Assembly: GCA_029582155.1 (NCBI GenBank)
Contig: CM055897.1
Coordinates: forward strand, 7,838,795-7,902,794
Direction of reading: 5' to 3'
DNA: 64,000 bases
Source of the DNA: Panopea generosa
Taxonomy: Eukaryota > Mollusca > Bivalvia > Adapedonta > Hiatellidae
Within the stretch, counting starts at the first letter, position 1; each line of letters starts with the position of its first letter. The notes under the pieces are model-generated. The model worked only from the letters and a program-made list of their open reading frames with translations, was not told the DNA's origin and did no database searches. Below are positions 46,450 to 58,794 of this stretch, piece by piece. The translations under genes were made by a program, and so were the position numbers.

Positions 46450-47840
46450 TTGATATCGATATGTAATGTATAAAAAATTTATGGCACATGTGTGTCGTTC
46501 TAATAATGCATAATGATAACCATGTTTTATTACACATATGTGCTTTACATATATTGCATAATAATAACTGGTCACAATGTGACCCATTCAATGCAGTTCA
46601 GTTGTTGTTGTTTTTTCAAACCCTTTGCAAGATTTATAAAATTTACTATACCTGATATGAAAATAGACTTATCTCTCTGAATATGAACTCAATGCTTACA
46701 AAGGTTTACTCACAAGTTTAAAATTAATATCGAGGTAGGGATCTCGTTGAAATCCTGTTTATTTTAAGCTAGATATGAACAGTTAAGTACTGAATATGTT
46801 CCAGAAAGCCGATGACTATAAAACAGAAACCAGAGAGTCAAAATAACAACACAAATAACAGAACTAGTCCAGCAAACAAACACACTACAGACGTTAACCT
46901 AAAGCTGACGGGGTCTCAGAACCATTATTGACCTTAATTACATATTATACTTGGAACTGCAACTAAACAAACAAAAAATAAATTCAATGGTCAAGTTATA
47001 AATTGTTTTATATTTTGCCTAACACATTGTTTTGAAAACCTTAAATGTCTATCATGTAAGAAATGCCTTCAGATATATGCTCTTCCATAATTGATTTGGC
47101 CTTTAACTGTTCTACCATCTTCCTCAAAATCAAACATAAAATAAATCATCACCTATGTACTTGTAATTGACGTTATTTGGGATTCAATTGATGCCAAAAT
47201 AAAACGTAACAAAGTTGCAATAAAAATACCAAGATGGTGTATTAAATGGATAAAACGAGTATTTAATGAATTTAACACGAGTTTAAAGAAAGTATTTTAT
47301 TGATCTAAGTTCAATACATATAAGCAATTATGTTTTGAAAGTAAATTAACAGAAGATAATATTAAAATAATATTTAGAAAAGACACCTTCTTCCAATAAA
47401 AAAAGTCAAATGGATAATGATTAATTATATACGTATGTCGCAACAATTTACCATGTGTGTTATATCATATTTTGACTATATATTTGCTATACTTGCTGAT
47501 TTATGAAATAACATATTTAATTAAATAAATCCACGACTGAATGCATTCTTAATTCAATCACAAACATAGTGGCCAAAATTCAAAATATTTGCGGCGAATT
47601 AAAGCAATGCACGTACTCTAATGTAAAAACATACAATTCCTGCGTGTCTCACATTTTATTGTAATGGTATGTGCTTTTCGAGTTATTACGTAGATCGTAT
47701 TCAGCTAATCATCGTGCTCGCATGTCATTGCTAAGTAAAAGTGGTGAGAGCTAGGACTGTTTATAAATAAGTATATGAATACATTGGGTCTATTATGTAT
47801 AAGTAGTAAAACAAGTTAGTCATGTCTTATAAAAGAAAAA
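46450..47840. other. Non-coding stretch, nothing recognised
   Basis: Just before it a GGTATTATTTGAATATTT doublet (46338 and 46412) forms a small duplication. The rest is plain AT-rich sequence. Confidence 0.4.
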
Positions 47841-47842
47841 AA

Positions 47843-48045
47843 GTTAAAAGTAAAGCATGGAATATTCAACGTTGTTTGAGCTAATTGAAAGTAAATCATC
47901 TGTGAATATAGAATATTCAACGTAGTATGAACTAATTAACGGTAAATCATCATAAATATTCATGTGAACATAGAATATTCAGCGCAGAAGGAACTAATTG
48001 AAAGTAAAGCATATGTTAACATGGCATATGTCAACGTGAAAAGGA
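47843..48045. repeat. About 63-bp degenerate tandem repeat, three units
   Basis: GAATATTCAACG(T)..GAGCTAATTGAAAGTAAATC appears three times from about 47862, 47909 and 47971 with variable spacing. A partial fourth unit follows. Confidence 0.65.
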
Positions 48046-48049
48046 AAGT

Positions 48050-49230
48050 AATGCAGGGATATGATTCGAGTGATAACCATAGAAATGGAATTGTTAATTC
48101 GTGATAATGTATTAGTTATCTAAATATCATTGAGATGGCGTTGATAAGATAATAGTGCATGAATCAATCTAATGAAAAAATGATGTTCTCTGATACTGGC
48201 ATGGGTCCCTGGTGTTTATTTTAGATAATATAGACGAGATATTTGATATTTGGAAAGGAATACAAACACAACAATTTGAATAATAATATTTGCATATGTA
48301 ATCGCCATAACTGATCGAAGAATAAGGTGATGTTAGAGGACAAAGCTTTAAGAATTAATTAACGACAAACCGATTTATAGCCTATCTATTGATATAAAAG
48401 TATCAAATTGCCACATACAAAATAAATTTCGTATTAATTATTAATATCTGATTATAGATAAAGTATCATTAATATTATTAGTGTTCTATTTCGATAATTT
48501 GTAGGTTTTAGATCTGTTTAGAATAATTAGTCTTTAATGGATTTTTTTATAATTAAAAGCTTTCAAATCGACCGTTATGTTAGAAGCTGTACTGTGCTGT
48601 TCAAGGGCCTCGTGCCTCTGTCGAGAAGGTCAAGCAAAATGTTTTTGTGTTTTGTTTCATTGTTGATGTTATGCATCATTAATGGATACCACGATTGAAT
48701 TTGCATTGCTTATTATTTGCATCCCATAACGAATTAGTTCTCTCTTGTGGATTTCAATAAGGGTGATATCTGTACTTTAAATGAACAAAGCTAAAAACAG
48801 GACTACCGTCATCCCAAGTTACATTAGGTATTTTCTAAATTATATTTTCGTAGATCCCATCTCATATGGACATTATGAACACTTCTTCGAAACGGTTTAT
48901 TGAAAGCCATATGTTATGGTGAAGTGCTTTACAAGCTTTGTATAATTATTGTTCATAATCATTCCATATCGTTATTTGCTAAAATACTAAGACGTTTATT
49001 TAAGTAGATATCATATGATCTGCTAACTTTGTAGTATAGACCTACTCTGCATGTGCAGTGGTTTTCGGTTTTGCAGTAGTCCACTTACACTTTCCTCTTT
49101 GATTCTCCGGCGATCGAAAAGACTAATGCAAAGTTTCTATTAAATGAATGAACTTGTTAGAGCCTATCTCCATTATGTAGTCTCTTTGTGTATTATGTCG
49201 TTACTACTCCGACTTCTGAAATAAGTAAAT
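48050..49230. other. Non-coding stretch, nothing recognised
   Basis: AT-rich, no repeat or coding sign. Confidence 0.4.
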
Positions 49231-49254
49231 ATATCAAGCTGAACATATATGTAT

Positions 49255-49988
49255 TTTTATACCATACACATGTGGAGCAACGCTATACATATCTTACATG
49301 GGTTTACACTGTCTTGTGTTATGATCTGAGGACGGGGTGAGACGAGCAATGCTATACATATCTTTCATGGGTTTACACTGTCTCGTGTTATGATCTGCGG
49401 ACGGGGTAAAACGAGCAATGCTATAACTATCTTACATGGGTTTACACTGTCTACTGTTATGATCTGCGGACGGGGTGAGACGAGCAATGTTATAAATATC
49501 TTACATGGGTTTACACTTTCTCGTGTTATGATCTGCGGACGGGGTGAGACGATCAATGCTATACATATCTTACATGGGTTTACACTGTCTCGTGTTATGA
49601 TCTGCGGACGGGGTGAGACGAGCAATGTTTTACATATCTTACATGGGTTTACACTGTCTCGTGTTACGATCTGCGGACGGGGTGAGACGAGCAATGCTAT
49701 ACATATCTTACATGGGTTTACACTGTCTCGTGTTATGATCTGCGGACGGGATGAGACGAGCAATGCTATTAATATCTTACATGGGTTTACACTGTCTCGT
49801 GTTATGATCTGCGGACGGGGTGAGACGAGCAATGTTATACATATCTTACATGGGTTTACACTGTGTCGTGTTATGACCTGCGGACGGGGTGAGACAAGCA
49901 ATGCTATAAATATCTTACATGGGTTTACACTCTCTCGTGTTATGATCTGCGGACAGGGTGAGACGAGCAATGCTATACATATCTTACA
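49255..49988. repeat. 69-bp minisatellite, about 11 units
   Basis: The unit is TCTCGTGTTATGATCTGCGG + ACGGGGTGAGACGAGCAATG + CTATACATATCTTACATGGG + TTTACACTG, with 1-4 differences between units. The 69-bp length leaves one frame open on each strand (23-residue repeats: SRVMICGRGETSNAIHILHG on plus; CKICIALLVSPRPQIITRDS on minus). Both cannot be coding, so repeat structure explains them. The array resumes at 50318 after an inserted element. Confidence 0.92.
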
Positions 49989-50317
49989 CATAGCTGTCAA
50001 GGCTCAAATAAACCTTAGAGTGAGAAAATATTCTAGGAGGTTTCGGGGGCATGCACCCTGGGGTGTTTTCGACATTTTCTACAACAGTTTGACACCGGCT
50101 AACGATTATTATGTATTATATACTAACACCGGTTTCGGTGGCTAACATTAGATACGAACCAATGTTTTTACCGATTTATTCATAAAACCATAGTATTTAT
50201 TTCCGTGAAATTTGTTTTAATTGATATGCGTGAGAAATTACATAGTCAGCATGAGACCGTGATTTCATTGCCAAAATCGTAAGACTCACGGTGAAACCGT
50301 GAGACTTGACAGGTATG
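49989..50317. mobile_element. 329-bp inverted-repeat transposon with 6-bp target duplication
   Basis: The left end CATAGCTGTCAAGGCTC and the reverse of the right end CATACCTGTCAAGTCTC differ at only two of 17 bases. CTTACA stands directly on both outer sides (49983-49988 and 50318-50323). Removing the element plus one CTTACA restores an unbroken 69-bp minisatellite unit, which fixes the boundaries. The interior (ACCGTGAGACTTGACAGG, CTCACGGTGAAACC) is palindromic near the right end. No coding capacity: a non-autonomous miniature element. Confidence 0.88.
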
Positions 50318-50395
50318 CTTACATGGGTTTACACTGTCTCGTGTTATGATTTGCGGATGGGGTGAAACGAGCAATGTAATACATAGCTTACATGG
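50318..50395. repeat. Displaced terminal unit of the 69-bp minisatellite
   Basis: CTTACATGGGTTTACACTGT + CTCGTGTTATGATTTGCGGA + TGGGGTGAAACGAGCAATG continues the array beyond the inserted element. It then fades. Confidence 0.9.
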
Positions 50396-50410
50396 TTTGA
50401 GGCTCGCTTA

Positions 50411-50511
50411 GAAAACTCCGTCCCGAGCAATAACTGTCAATGTAGAGAACGAGGCTTTTCCGCGAGGCACGGAAACAATTATCCATAGGGACGGAATTTT
50501 CTTCCTGAATC
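50411..50511. repeat. Imperfect inverted repeat
   Basis: GAAAACTCCGTCCCGAGCAA..TGTC at the left faces GTTTCC..GGACGGAATTTTC reversed at the right (GAAAATTCCGTCCC). GC-rich against its surroundings; a possible small inverted-repeat element. Confidence 0.5.
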
Positions 50512-50939
50512 GAAAAAACAATAATAAAATTTAACCATGATGACTTATAGACGTCCTAACAAATATATTACGTCATATGTTTAAATACGTGACGTCAAAA
50601 AGTGTTCCAACGTCACAACAGGGTAGGATGAGCGTGTGGAAGAGTGGAGGATAAAAATTACGTAACCGGTATAAACATGTGGAAATCCTTGTCCGTTATG
50701 CAAGAAAGAATGTAAACATAAATGTAACCCAAGCTCCCCCTAGGCGGTGACCTTGTTTTATACTGACCGTTCCAAGGTATGGATCCATGCTGTCACTCCG
50801 GTATGTGTATGTAATGTAATGTAATACGTTTATATATGTATTGATTAAAATACAAATATTGCTTTTTTTTAATTAAAATGTTTACTTGATTCAAAATAAT
50901 TTAATATTGAATTCAGAATTGATCTAATAGCTCCTTATT

Positions 50940-51480
50940 GATCATCTTAATATGAATGAGTCTACTGGTCGAGATAGCATTGTACCACGACAGCTTAAAT
51001 AATGTGAGGATTGTATAAACGCATGCTCTTGCATCAAGTATAGATACTTCTATTAACCTAAGCATTTACCAGACCCATTGAATAAAATATGTATTATTCC
51101 CATTTACCTGGAACGACATACCTCTGATCCTAATAATTACCGTACCATGTCCATATTGACGACACTATAAAAACTATTTAACAAGCCAGATACAATACTA
51201 TCTTAAGAAATAGATTTTCATGATATGCAGTCGGGATTTAGGAAAAGTCACTCTTGCCAGTCTGCTTTAACTGGTTTCGCGGACACATGACTTCAAAATG
51301 TAAATTCAGGAAATGCGTTGGCGCTGTATTTCTTGATTTTCGCACAGTCGTCCATCTTGCTAATTATGATATATCTATTTTCGGATTGAAACATAACCAT
51401 TTTTCAAAATTTGCTGTTTAACATTTAAACCATATCTTTCGAATAAAAAAATAATTATTACAGTGAAATGCCGATGATAC
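50940..51480 (+). pseudogene. Decayed LINE reverse transcriptase fragment
   Basis: Pieces in order over about 500 bp: STGRDSIVPRQLK, IIPIYLERHTSDPNNYRTMS, ILTTL then KLFNK, MQSGFRKSHSCQSALTGFAD, VNSGNA, VFLDFRTVVHLANYDI. These correspond to RT segments of non-LTR elements: the SP-NYRPIS block, the QSGFR-x-x-HS block and the VFLDFRKAFD block with the first catalytic Asp. At least five stops and two frame changes interrupt it, so it is old. YADD and later parts are not found. Confidence 0.8.
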
Positions 51481-51501
51481 CTCAATATATAAAACATATA
51501 A

Positions 51502-51537
51502 ATAAATAAATAAATAAATAAATAAAATATATATATA
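51502..51537. repeat. (AAAT)n then (AT)n microsatellite
   Basis: About six AAAT units running into ATATATATA. Confidence 0.9.
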
Positions 51538-51539
51538 CA

Positions 51540-52360
51540 AATTCAATTCCAGGACCGATTTTATTCACTAAATATAGTATAGAAATAATAGCAGCCCATA
51601 CCATCCTGATAAAAGGTATGACAATTGCTACAAATATAAATTAAGAGGTACAATTGAACTTAAATTAACAATAGCCTGCGTGATTAAAGCAAATGTTATC
51701 ATTCAGAAATGATTATGTGTTTATATAGAAAATACTCTATTGTGGCAAACTCAGCTTACTGAAATATTTTCCACTTTAAACTAAGAAATAGCTCAACCAT
51801 TATGAATATCATTGAATTTATTGTTTTACCATGCCTTCATGAAGTCGACATTTAATTAGTAACGTATTTTATGGGGATAGGCAAACAAATCAAATTACTA
51901 CATATATATAAAACTAAAAAAGAGCAGCGAACTTAATACCCAGTAATCCATTGAAAACAAAACTCTCAAGAAATATTCAATAAATTATTTTTTCAAAAAA
52001 TTTCTTCTGTTTTTCAAAAGATCTCATTATCACATTGCTATAGTATATATTAAGAAAATAATACTATAACATCATCCTTATACCAAACTATTTAAAATAA
52101 TACACTGCATCACAGGCAATCAATTAATAGAAATTCAAAATATATCGTTTCTCTAAAGATTTGCACCAATTATCTAAAAATAGCTTTATTTACAACAGTG
52201 CTCGTATACATACAAGAAATTCCATACCATTATCTATTAAACAGCTTTCAAATATACACTCAATTTAATCTCAATATCACAATATCAATAGCTGGTGAAC
52301 ATTAAACGTGTACATGTTGTAAGCATCGTCTGAATACAAGAACTGAACTGTCTTGTAAAT
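51540..52360. other. AT-rich upstream region of the secreted-protein gene
   Basis: No ORF or repeat recognised; contains the likely promoter of the gene at 52410. Confidence 0.4.
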
Positions 52361-52367
52361 TGAATAG

Positions 52368-52375
52368 TATATAAA
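52368..52375 (+). promoter_or_regulatory. TATA-like box
   Basis: TATATAAA 35 bp before the ATG at 52410. A start about 30 bp downstream would leave a leader of only about a dozen bases, so the true start could lie elsewhere. Confidence 0.4.
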
Positions 52376-52409
52376 GAGACATATTCAAAGCAGCTCCAGG
52401 AATAACAAA

Positions 52410-53836
52410 ATGTTCAGTATGTTGTATGTAGTGCTCATTATCGTAATTGCACGTGCATGTCTTGTGAAAGGAGATTCCCGGTTGGTGCAGCACTATATCG
52501 ATTTCCGGGAAGAGGCAGGTTGTTTTGTAAATTTATGTAATTTTAAACAAAGTACGACGTCGGAGGGTTATTCGTCAAACAGCAGTTTCAAAAATATAAG
52601 CAAAATTGAACATCCATATTGTTGCAGTCAATGTTTATGTGACGAGAGCTGCCACAGACGCGGGGACTGTTGTCCGGACATGATAGAGAGTCCCGGCTTG
52701 AGAGAACATCCATTTCCTGTCGGTGGTATATATACGTGTATGATTGCACAGCTACAAAAACAGTATAAAACAGCATTTGACAACGATTTCTACAGCATGG
52801 TTACCAAATGTAATTACAATTTCAAGGATAAACAAGTGATTAACAAGTGTGAATCTGTATCGTCTACTGCTAGCATCACCAGCTATATACCAGTTTTAGA
52901 TAGAAACACGAATGATACATTCCGAAATCTACACTGTGCACAGTGTAATTTTATAGACGATAACGCTTTGGCACCATGGACGATTTCCGTTAAATGCGCT
53001 AACACTAAACTTCAAGGTATTACAGAAGCCAACATAGTGACAACGGTGCTCTCAACTAACGATTGCAATTTGCTGTATGATATACCAGAAGGGTATGTGG
53101 AAACTATAAAGCGATGTTCACCAGTCATTGACACGTGTAATGAAACCGGCACCTGGAAACAGTACGACAAAGATATTGAAGACGGTTGCATGGCTTATCG
53201 TGCAATATACGCCAACACATATCGAAATATATTTTGTTATATTTGTAACAAAAATACATTTGATCATAACGATTGTTATCTTTTCAAGGTTGATAAAAAT
53301 AAAAAACCTATAGTACCGTCATTTTCGGTTCTTCTCGATTTTCGGTCACCTGAATCAATCGTCAAAAAGTCGCCAGTGATTAGTTGTGAAGAAGGATTTA
53401 TTTACGACAGTTTTATGGTAAATATTCATTCCAATATTTCGGTTTTATTCTGTCGGTTTCAAATATGTAATATTGATTTGAATTCTTATCTCTATATAAA
53501 CAATATTAAACTAAATATATATAAAGTCAAGCCTGTGTAAGCAGTCATCTTTATAAAGCATCCATTTGTCTTAAGACGTCACATTTGCTATTTCCCATTA
53601 TTTGCTTTCAGAGCAAATTAACCTGTATTAAGCAGCAACCACTCTTGTTATTCCTCTTTTGGTCCAACCATTCTGTTCATACCTACTGCTTTAGACATAC
53701 ATATTACCAGCCAGACAGACACTACGAAACTAAAAACAATCTGGTTCAATTTACGCAGTGTCATGTAAAAATAATAATTAGAGCAGACGTCACCATTCTG
53801 TTCATACGACTGCAAGTTTTAGATTTTGCTTATTAA
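52410..53836 (+). CDS. Secreted cysteine-rich protein with somatomedin-B-like motif, two exons
   Basis: Exon 1 (52410-53417) and exon 2 (53612-53836) join in phase 0 across a 194-bp intron (ATG|GTAAAT .. TTTCAG|AGC), giving about 410 residues. Without splicing exon 1 runs to a TAA at 53538 (376 residues). Residues 1-20 are a signal peptide (LYVVLIIVIARACLVKG). Residues 71-90, CCSQCLCDESCHRRGDCCPD, match the somatomedin-B knot (CxCxxxCxxxxDCCxD). Two related blocks exactly 100 residues apart, FRNLHCAQCN (171-180) and YRNIFCYICN (271-280), suggest a duplicated cysteine module. Five N-glycosylation sites are present (57, 62, 168, 244, 342). I recall this layout from ectodomains of mollusc orphan receptors with secretin-type seven-helix domains; no such helices lie within 1 kb downstream. 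So it is either a secreted stand-alone form or the first exons of a receptor whose remainder lies beyond the satellite. No breaks seen. Confidence 0.82.
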
Positions 53837-53839
53837 AAT

Positions 53840-54630
53840 AACATGTTCTGCTTGTTTTAATTAAAATGTCTATATATTACATTATTATTTTGACATAACT
53901 GGTTACTTAACAACTAATTTTGTGTGATTACATGTGTATGTAATATTGCATTATCGGCCAATTCATTATAATTGGTATGTTAACATAAACGAACAAATGG
54001 GTTACCTATTTAATTATTGATGAATGTCACACTGCAGGTAAATGTCAAATTACCAGCTGTTCAAGTGATATGAACACACCACGATGGCGTGTGATATGGT
54101 ATCAAATTTAATATTTGTTATTTTTATGTACCACTGTCTGTCATATATGTTATATTTGTATATTATGCTTTATCGACTGATAAACCTAATGTTGTTGTTT
54201 TTTCAATAAAGATTACCTTGATAACATTGATTTCATATTCATTTTAGACTGGTATACCGTGAAAATGTTTTATATCAATCGTTGTATAATTTATACAACT
54301 GGTATAAACATATGTTACATGCATGTGCCAGTAAAAGTGTATTGAAAAGTAAACACGTGCATGTCTTATTATTACATAATTACACCAATTTCACATCATT
54401 AATTTATATAATTTACTGCTATGTCTGAGTATATATTTTACACAAATGTTTGAGTATGTTATTATTCTTTTATTTAGATACTGCTGTTCATTTAATCTAT
54501 ACTCATACTGTACAATTATTTACATGTTTACTCTTCTCATACACTCGTGTGCATGATGCCGCCAATTGTTATCGATAAATATGTAAATATGTTTGAGCCG
54601 AAATAAATGAATCGAATTGAAATTGAAAAC
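53840..54630. other. 3' flank with candidate poly-A signal
   Basis: AT-rich; AATAAA at 54205-54210 is the first good polyadenylation hexamer after the gene. Nothing else recognised. Confidence 0.5.
54205..54210 (+). terminator. Candidate polyadenylation signal of the secreted-protein gene
   Basis: AATAAA in TTTTTTCAATAAAGATTACC, 370 bp after the exon 2 stop. A T/G-rich tract precedes it. Position and context suit a 3' end near 54225. Confidence 0.4.
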
Positions 54631-54639
54631 TTTGTCTGA

Positions 54640-57600
54640 GTATGTCACATCAATATATAATTTACACCTATGTCTGAGTATGTCACATCAATATATACTT
54701 TACACTTATGTCTGAGTATGTCACATCAATATATAATTTACACATATGTCTGAGTATGTCACATAAATATATACTTTACACTATACTTTACACCTATGTC
54801 TGAGTATGTCACATAAATATATACTTTACACCTATGTCTGAGTATGTCACATAAATATATACTTTACACCTATGTCTAAGTATGTCACATCAATATATAC
54901 TTTACACCTATGTCTGAGTATGTCACGTCATTACATAACTAACACCAGTGTCTGAGTATGTCACATCATAATAATAATTACATCTATGGATGAGTATGTC
55001 ACGTCATTACATAACTAACACCAGTGTCTGACTATGTCACATCATTATAATAATTACATCTATGGATGAATACGTCACGTCATTACATAACTTACACCAG
55101 TGTCTGAGTATGTCACATCATTATAATAATTACATCTATGGATGAATATGTTACGTCATTACATAACTTGCACCAGTGTCTGAGTATGTCACATCATTAT
55201 AAAAATTACATCTAAGGATAAATATGTCATATCAATATATAATTTACACCTATGTCTGAATGTGTCACATCATTATAATTATAACATATATGGATGAGTA
55301 TGTCACGTCATTATATAACTTACACCAGTGGTTGAGTATGTCACATACTTATAATAATTACATCTATGGATGAGTATTCACATCAATATATAATTAACAC
55401 CTGTCTGAGTATGTCACATCATTTTAATAATTACATCTATTGATGAGTATGTTACGTCATTATATAACTTACACCAGTGTCTGAGTATGTCACATCGTTA
55501 TATAATTTTTGGTTCGATCCTCCGTTACGGCTATGTGTGTTGTCCTTGAGCAAGACACTTTTCCGCATATGCTTAATACTGGTTCTAACCAGGAATGTTT
55601 CGAGCGTGATTTGCCTAAGTTGTAATAACTTGTTTCACAACCGTAGTAAAATAAATAAGTTTCGACTAAACTACACTAACAACTATGTCTGAGAATGTCA
55701 CATCATTATATAATTTACAACTATGGGTAAGTCACGTCATTATACAATTTACACCAATGTCTGAGCATGTCACGTCATTATATAATTAACAACCATGCCT
55801 GCGTATGTCACGTCATTTTATAATATAATCTTATTTCAGGGTATGACACATCATTCTATATAATGTACACCCATGTCTGAGTATGTCACGTCATTATATA
55901 ATTTGCACCATGTCTTATTATATAACATCATTATTATATTTACACCTATGCATGAGTATGTCACGTCATTATATAATTTACACCAGTGTTTGAGTATGCC
56001 ATGTCATTATATAATGTACACCAATGTTTGAGTCTGTCACATCATTGTATTATATACACCAACGTTGAAGTATGTCTAGTCATTATATAATATATACCAG
56101 TGTTTGAGTGTGTCACGTCATTATATAATTTACACAAATGTTTAAGTATGTCACCTCATCATATACTTTACACCTTTGTCTGAATATGTCACGTCATTAT
56201 ATAATTTACACCAATGTTTGAGTAAATCACATCGTTATATAATTTACACAAATGTTTGAGTATGTCACATCATTATATAATTTACACCAACGTTGAAGTA
56301 TCTCATGTCATTATATAATTTACATCAATGTTTGAGTATGTCACATCTTTATATGTATTTTAAACCAATGTTTAAGTATGTCACATCATTATATAATTTA
56401 CATCAATGTTTGAGTATGTCACGTCATCATATAATTTACATCCGTTTCTTAGTATGTCACGTCATTATATATTCTACATCAATGTTTGATTATATCAAGT
56501 CTTTATATAATTTACATCAATGTTTGAATTTGTCACGTCAGTATATAATTTACAGTAATGTTTGATTATTTCACGTCATTATATAATTTACATTAATGTT
56601 TGACAATGTCACGTCATTATATAATTAACAACCGTTTTTAAGTATGTCACATCATTATATAAATTACACCTGTGTCTGAGTATATCACGTTATTATATAA
56701 TTTACCCAATGTTTGAGTATGTCACGTCATTATATAATGTTCACCCGTGTTTGAGACTGTCACATTATTATATAATATACACTAACGTTAAAGTATGACA
56801 CGTCATTATATAATATACATTTGTGTTTGAGTGTGTCACGTCATTATATAAATTACAGCAATGTTTGAGTATGTCACATAATCATATAATTAACACCTGT
56901 GTCTGAGTATGTCACGTCATTATATAATTAACACCAGTGTTTGAGTATGACATGTCATTATATAATGTACACCAATGTTTGAGTCTGTCACATCATTGTA
57001 TTATATACACCAACGTTGAAGTATGTCACGTCATTATATAATATATACCAGTGTTTGAGTGTGTCACGTCATTATATAATTTACACAAATGTTTAAGTAT
57101 GTCACATGATCATATAATTTACACCTTTGTCTGAATATGTCACGTCATTATATAATTTACACCAATGTTTGAGTAAATCACATCGTTATATAATTTACAC
57201 AAATGTTTGAGTATGTCACATCATTATATAATTTACACCAACGTTGAAGTATCTCATGTCATTATATAATTTACATCAATGTTTGAGTATGTCACATCTT
57301 TATATATATTTTAAACCAATGTTTAAGTATGTCACATCATTATATAATTTACATCAATGTTTGAGTATGTCACGTCATCATATAATTTACACCCGTTTCT
57401 TAGTATGTCACGTCATTATATATTCTACATCAATGTTTGATTATATCAAGTCATTATATAATTTACACCAATGTTTGAGTTTGTCACGTCTTTATATATT
57501 TTTTACAGTAATGTTTGAGTATTTCACGTCATTATATAATTTACATCAATGTTTGACAATGTCACGTCATTATATAATTAACAACCGTTTTTAAGTATGT

Positions 57601-58345
57601 CACATCATTATATAATTTACACCTGTGTCTGAGTATTTCACGTTATTATATAATTTACCCAATGTTTGAGTATGTCACATAATCATATAATTAACACCTG
57701 TGTCTGAGTATGTCACGTCATTATATAATTTACACCAATGTTTGAGTATGTCACGTCATTATATAATGTACACCCGTGTTTGAGTCTATTACATCATTAT
57801 ATTGTATACACCAACGTTGAAGTATGTTACGTCATTATATAATATACACCTGTGTTTGAGTGTGTCACGTCATTCTATAATTTACAGCAATGTTTGAGTA
57901 TATCACATCGTTTTATAATTAACACCAATGTCTGAGTATGCCACATCATTATATATTATACACCAACGTTAAATTATGTCACGTTATTATATAATTTACA
58001 TTAATGTTTAAGTATGCCACGTCTTTATATAATTTATAACAATGTTTGAGTTTGTCACGTCATTATATAATGTACACCAATGTTTGAGTCTTTCACATCA
58101 TTATATAATACTCACCAACGTTGAAGTATGTCACGTCATTATATGATATATACCAGTGTTTGAGTGTGACACGTCAATATATAATTTACACAAATGTTTG
58201 AGTATGTCGCATTATCATATAATTAACACCTGTGTCTGAATATGTCACATCGTTCTATAATTTACACCAACGTTGAAGTATCTCACGTCATTATATAATT
58301 TACATCAACGTTGAAGTATGTCACGTCATTATATAATTTAAAAAA
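54640..58345. repeat. 38-bp satellite, left block (about 95 units)
   Basis: Consensus TATGTCACGTCATTATATAA + TTTACACCAATGTTTGAG, 38 bp. Variants alternate ACATC/ACGTC, CACCTGTGTC/CACCAATGTT and CAACGTTGAAG. The first kilobase uses a TCTGAGTATGTCACATCAAT type. A SINE interrupts at 55507-55690. Short Tyr/His/Met-rich frames inside are repeat products. Confidence 0.95.
55507..55690 (+). mobile_element. SINE family B, copy 2, 5'-truncated, inside the satellite
   Basis: GGTTCGATCCTCCGTTACGG, TTGTCCTTGAGCAAGACACT, CCGCATATGCTTAATACTGG and AAGTTGTAATAACTT match the 30088 copy from its B-box on. The A-box half is missing. Satellite sequence resumes with AACAACTATGTCTGAG. Confidence 0.85.
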
Positions 58346-58790
58346 TATTTCAGTCAGATTAGTATGTTAAATGTTTTATTGATTTGGACATAAGTGACAA
58401 TACAATGGATGATTAATATAGTTATTGTGCTATAGAAGAACCATTTGTTGATATTTTGTTAAAAAATCTGATTATTAAAATTTGCAGTGAATTTTTTGGT
58501 TTGCATTTTATTTAATAAAAAGGCCGTCCAATCTCAAAATATTACTCAACACACTTTTAATTGATACCAATTATAACTTTACTAAACCAATATATCCTTT
58601 TTGAATACTTCCAGAATGAGATATGACCTGGTACACTCAGTATTATTCTTTTTAATATATCAGTACTAGAAGTCAACAGTATCTAATTATTTTAAAATAG
58701 CTGTTCACTTAGAACCAAAACAATATATTTTAGATGTGGATAAACCTTGGTTTCTCAAAGTTAACTTTTAATTATACAAATTGAATAAAG
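58346..58790. other. AT-rich spacer between two repeat arrays
   Basis: Unique-looking sequence without features. Confidence 0.5.
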
Positions 58791-58794
58791 CACA

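Noticed and set aside
49365-50145. Long frames on both strands (211 and 251 codons)
   Set aside because: Both are the 69-bp minisatellite; simultaneous opening on two strands is a repeat effect, and the plus frame runs into the inserted element.
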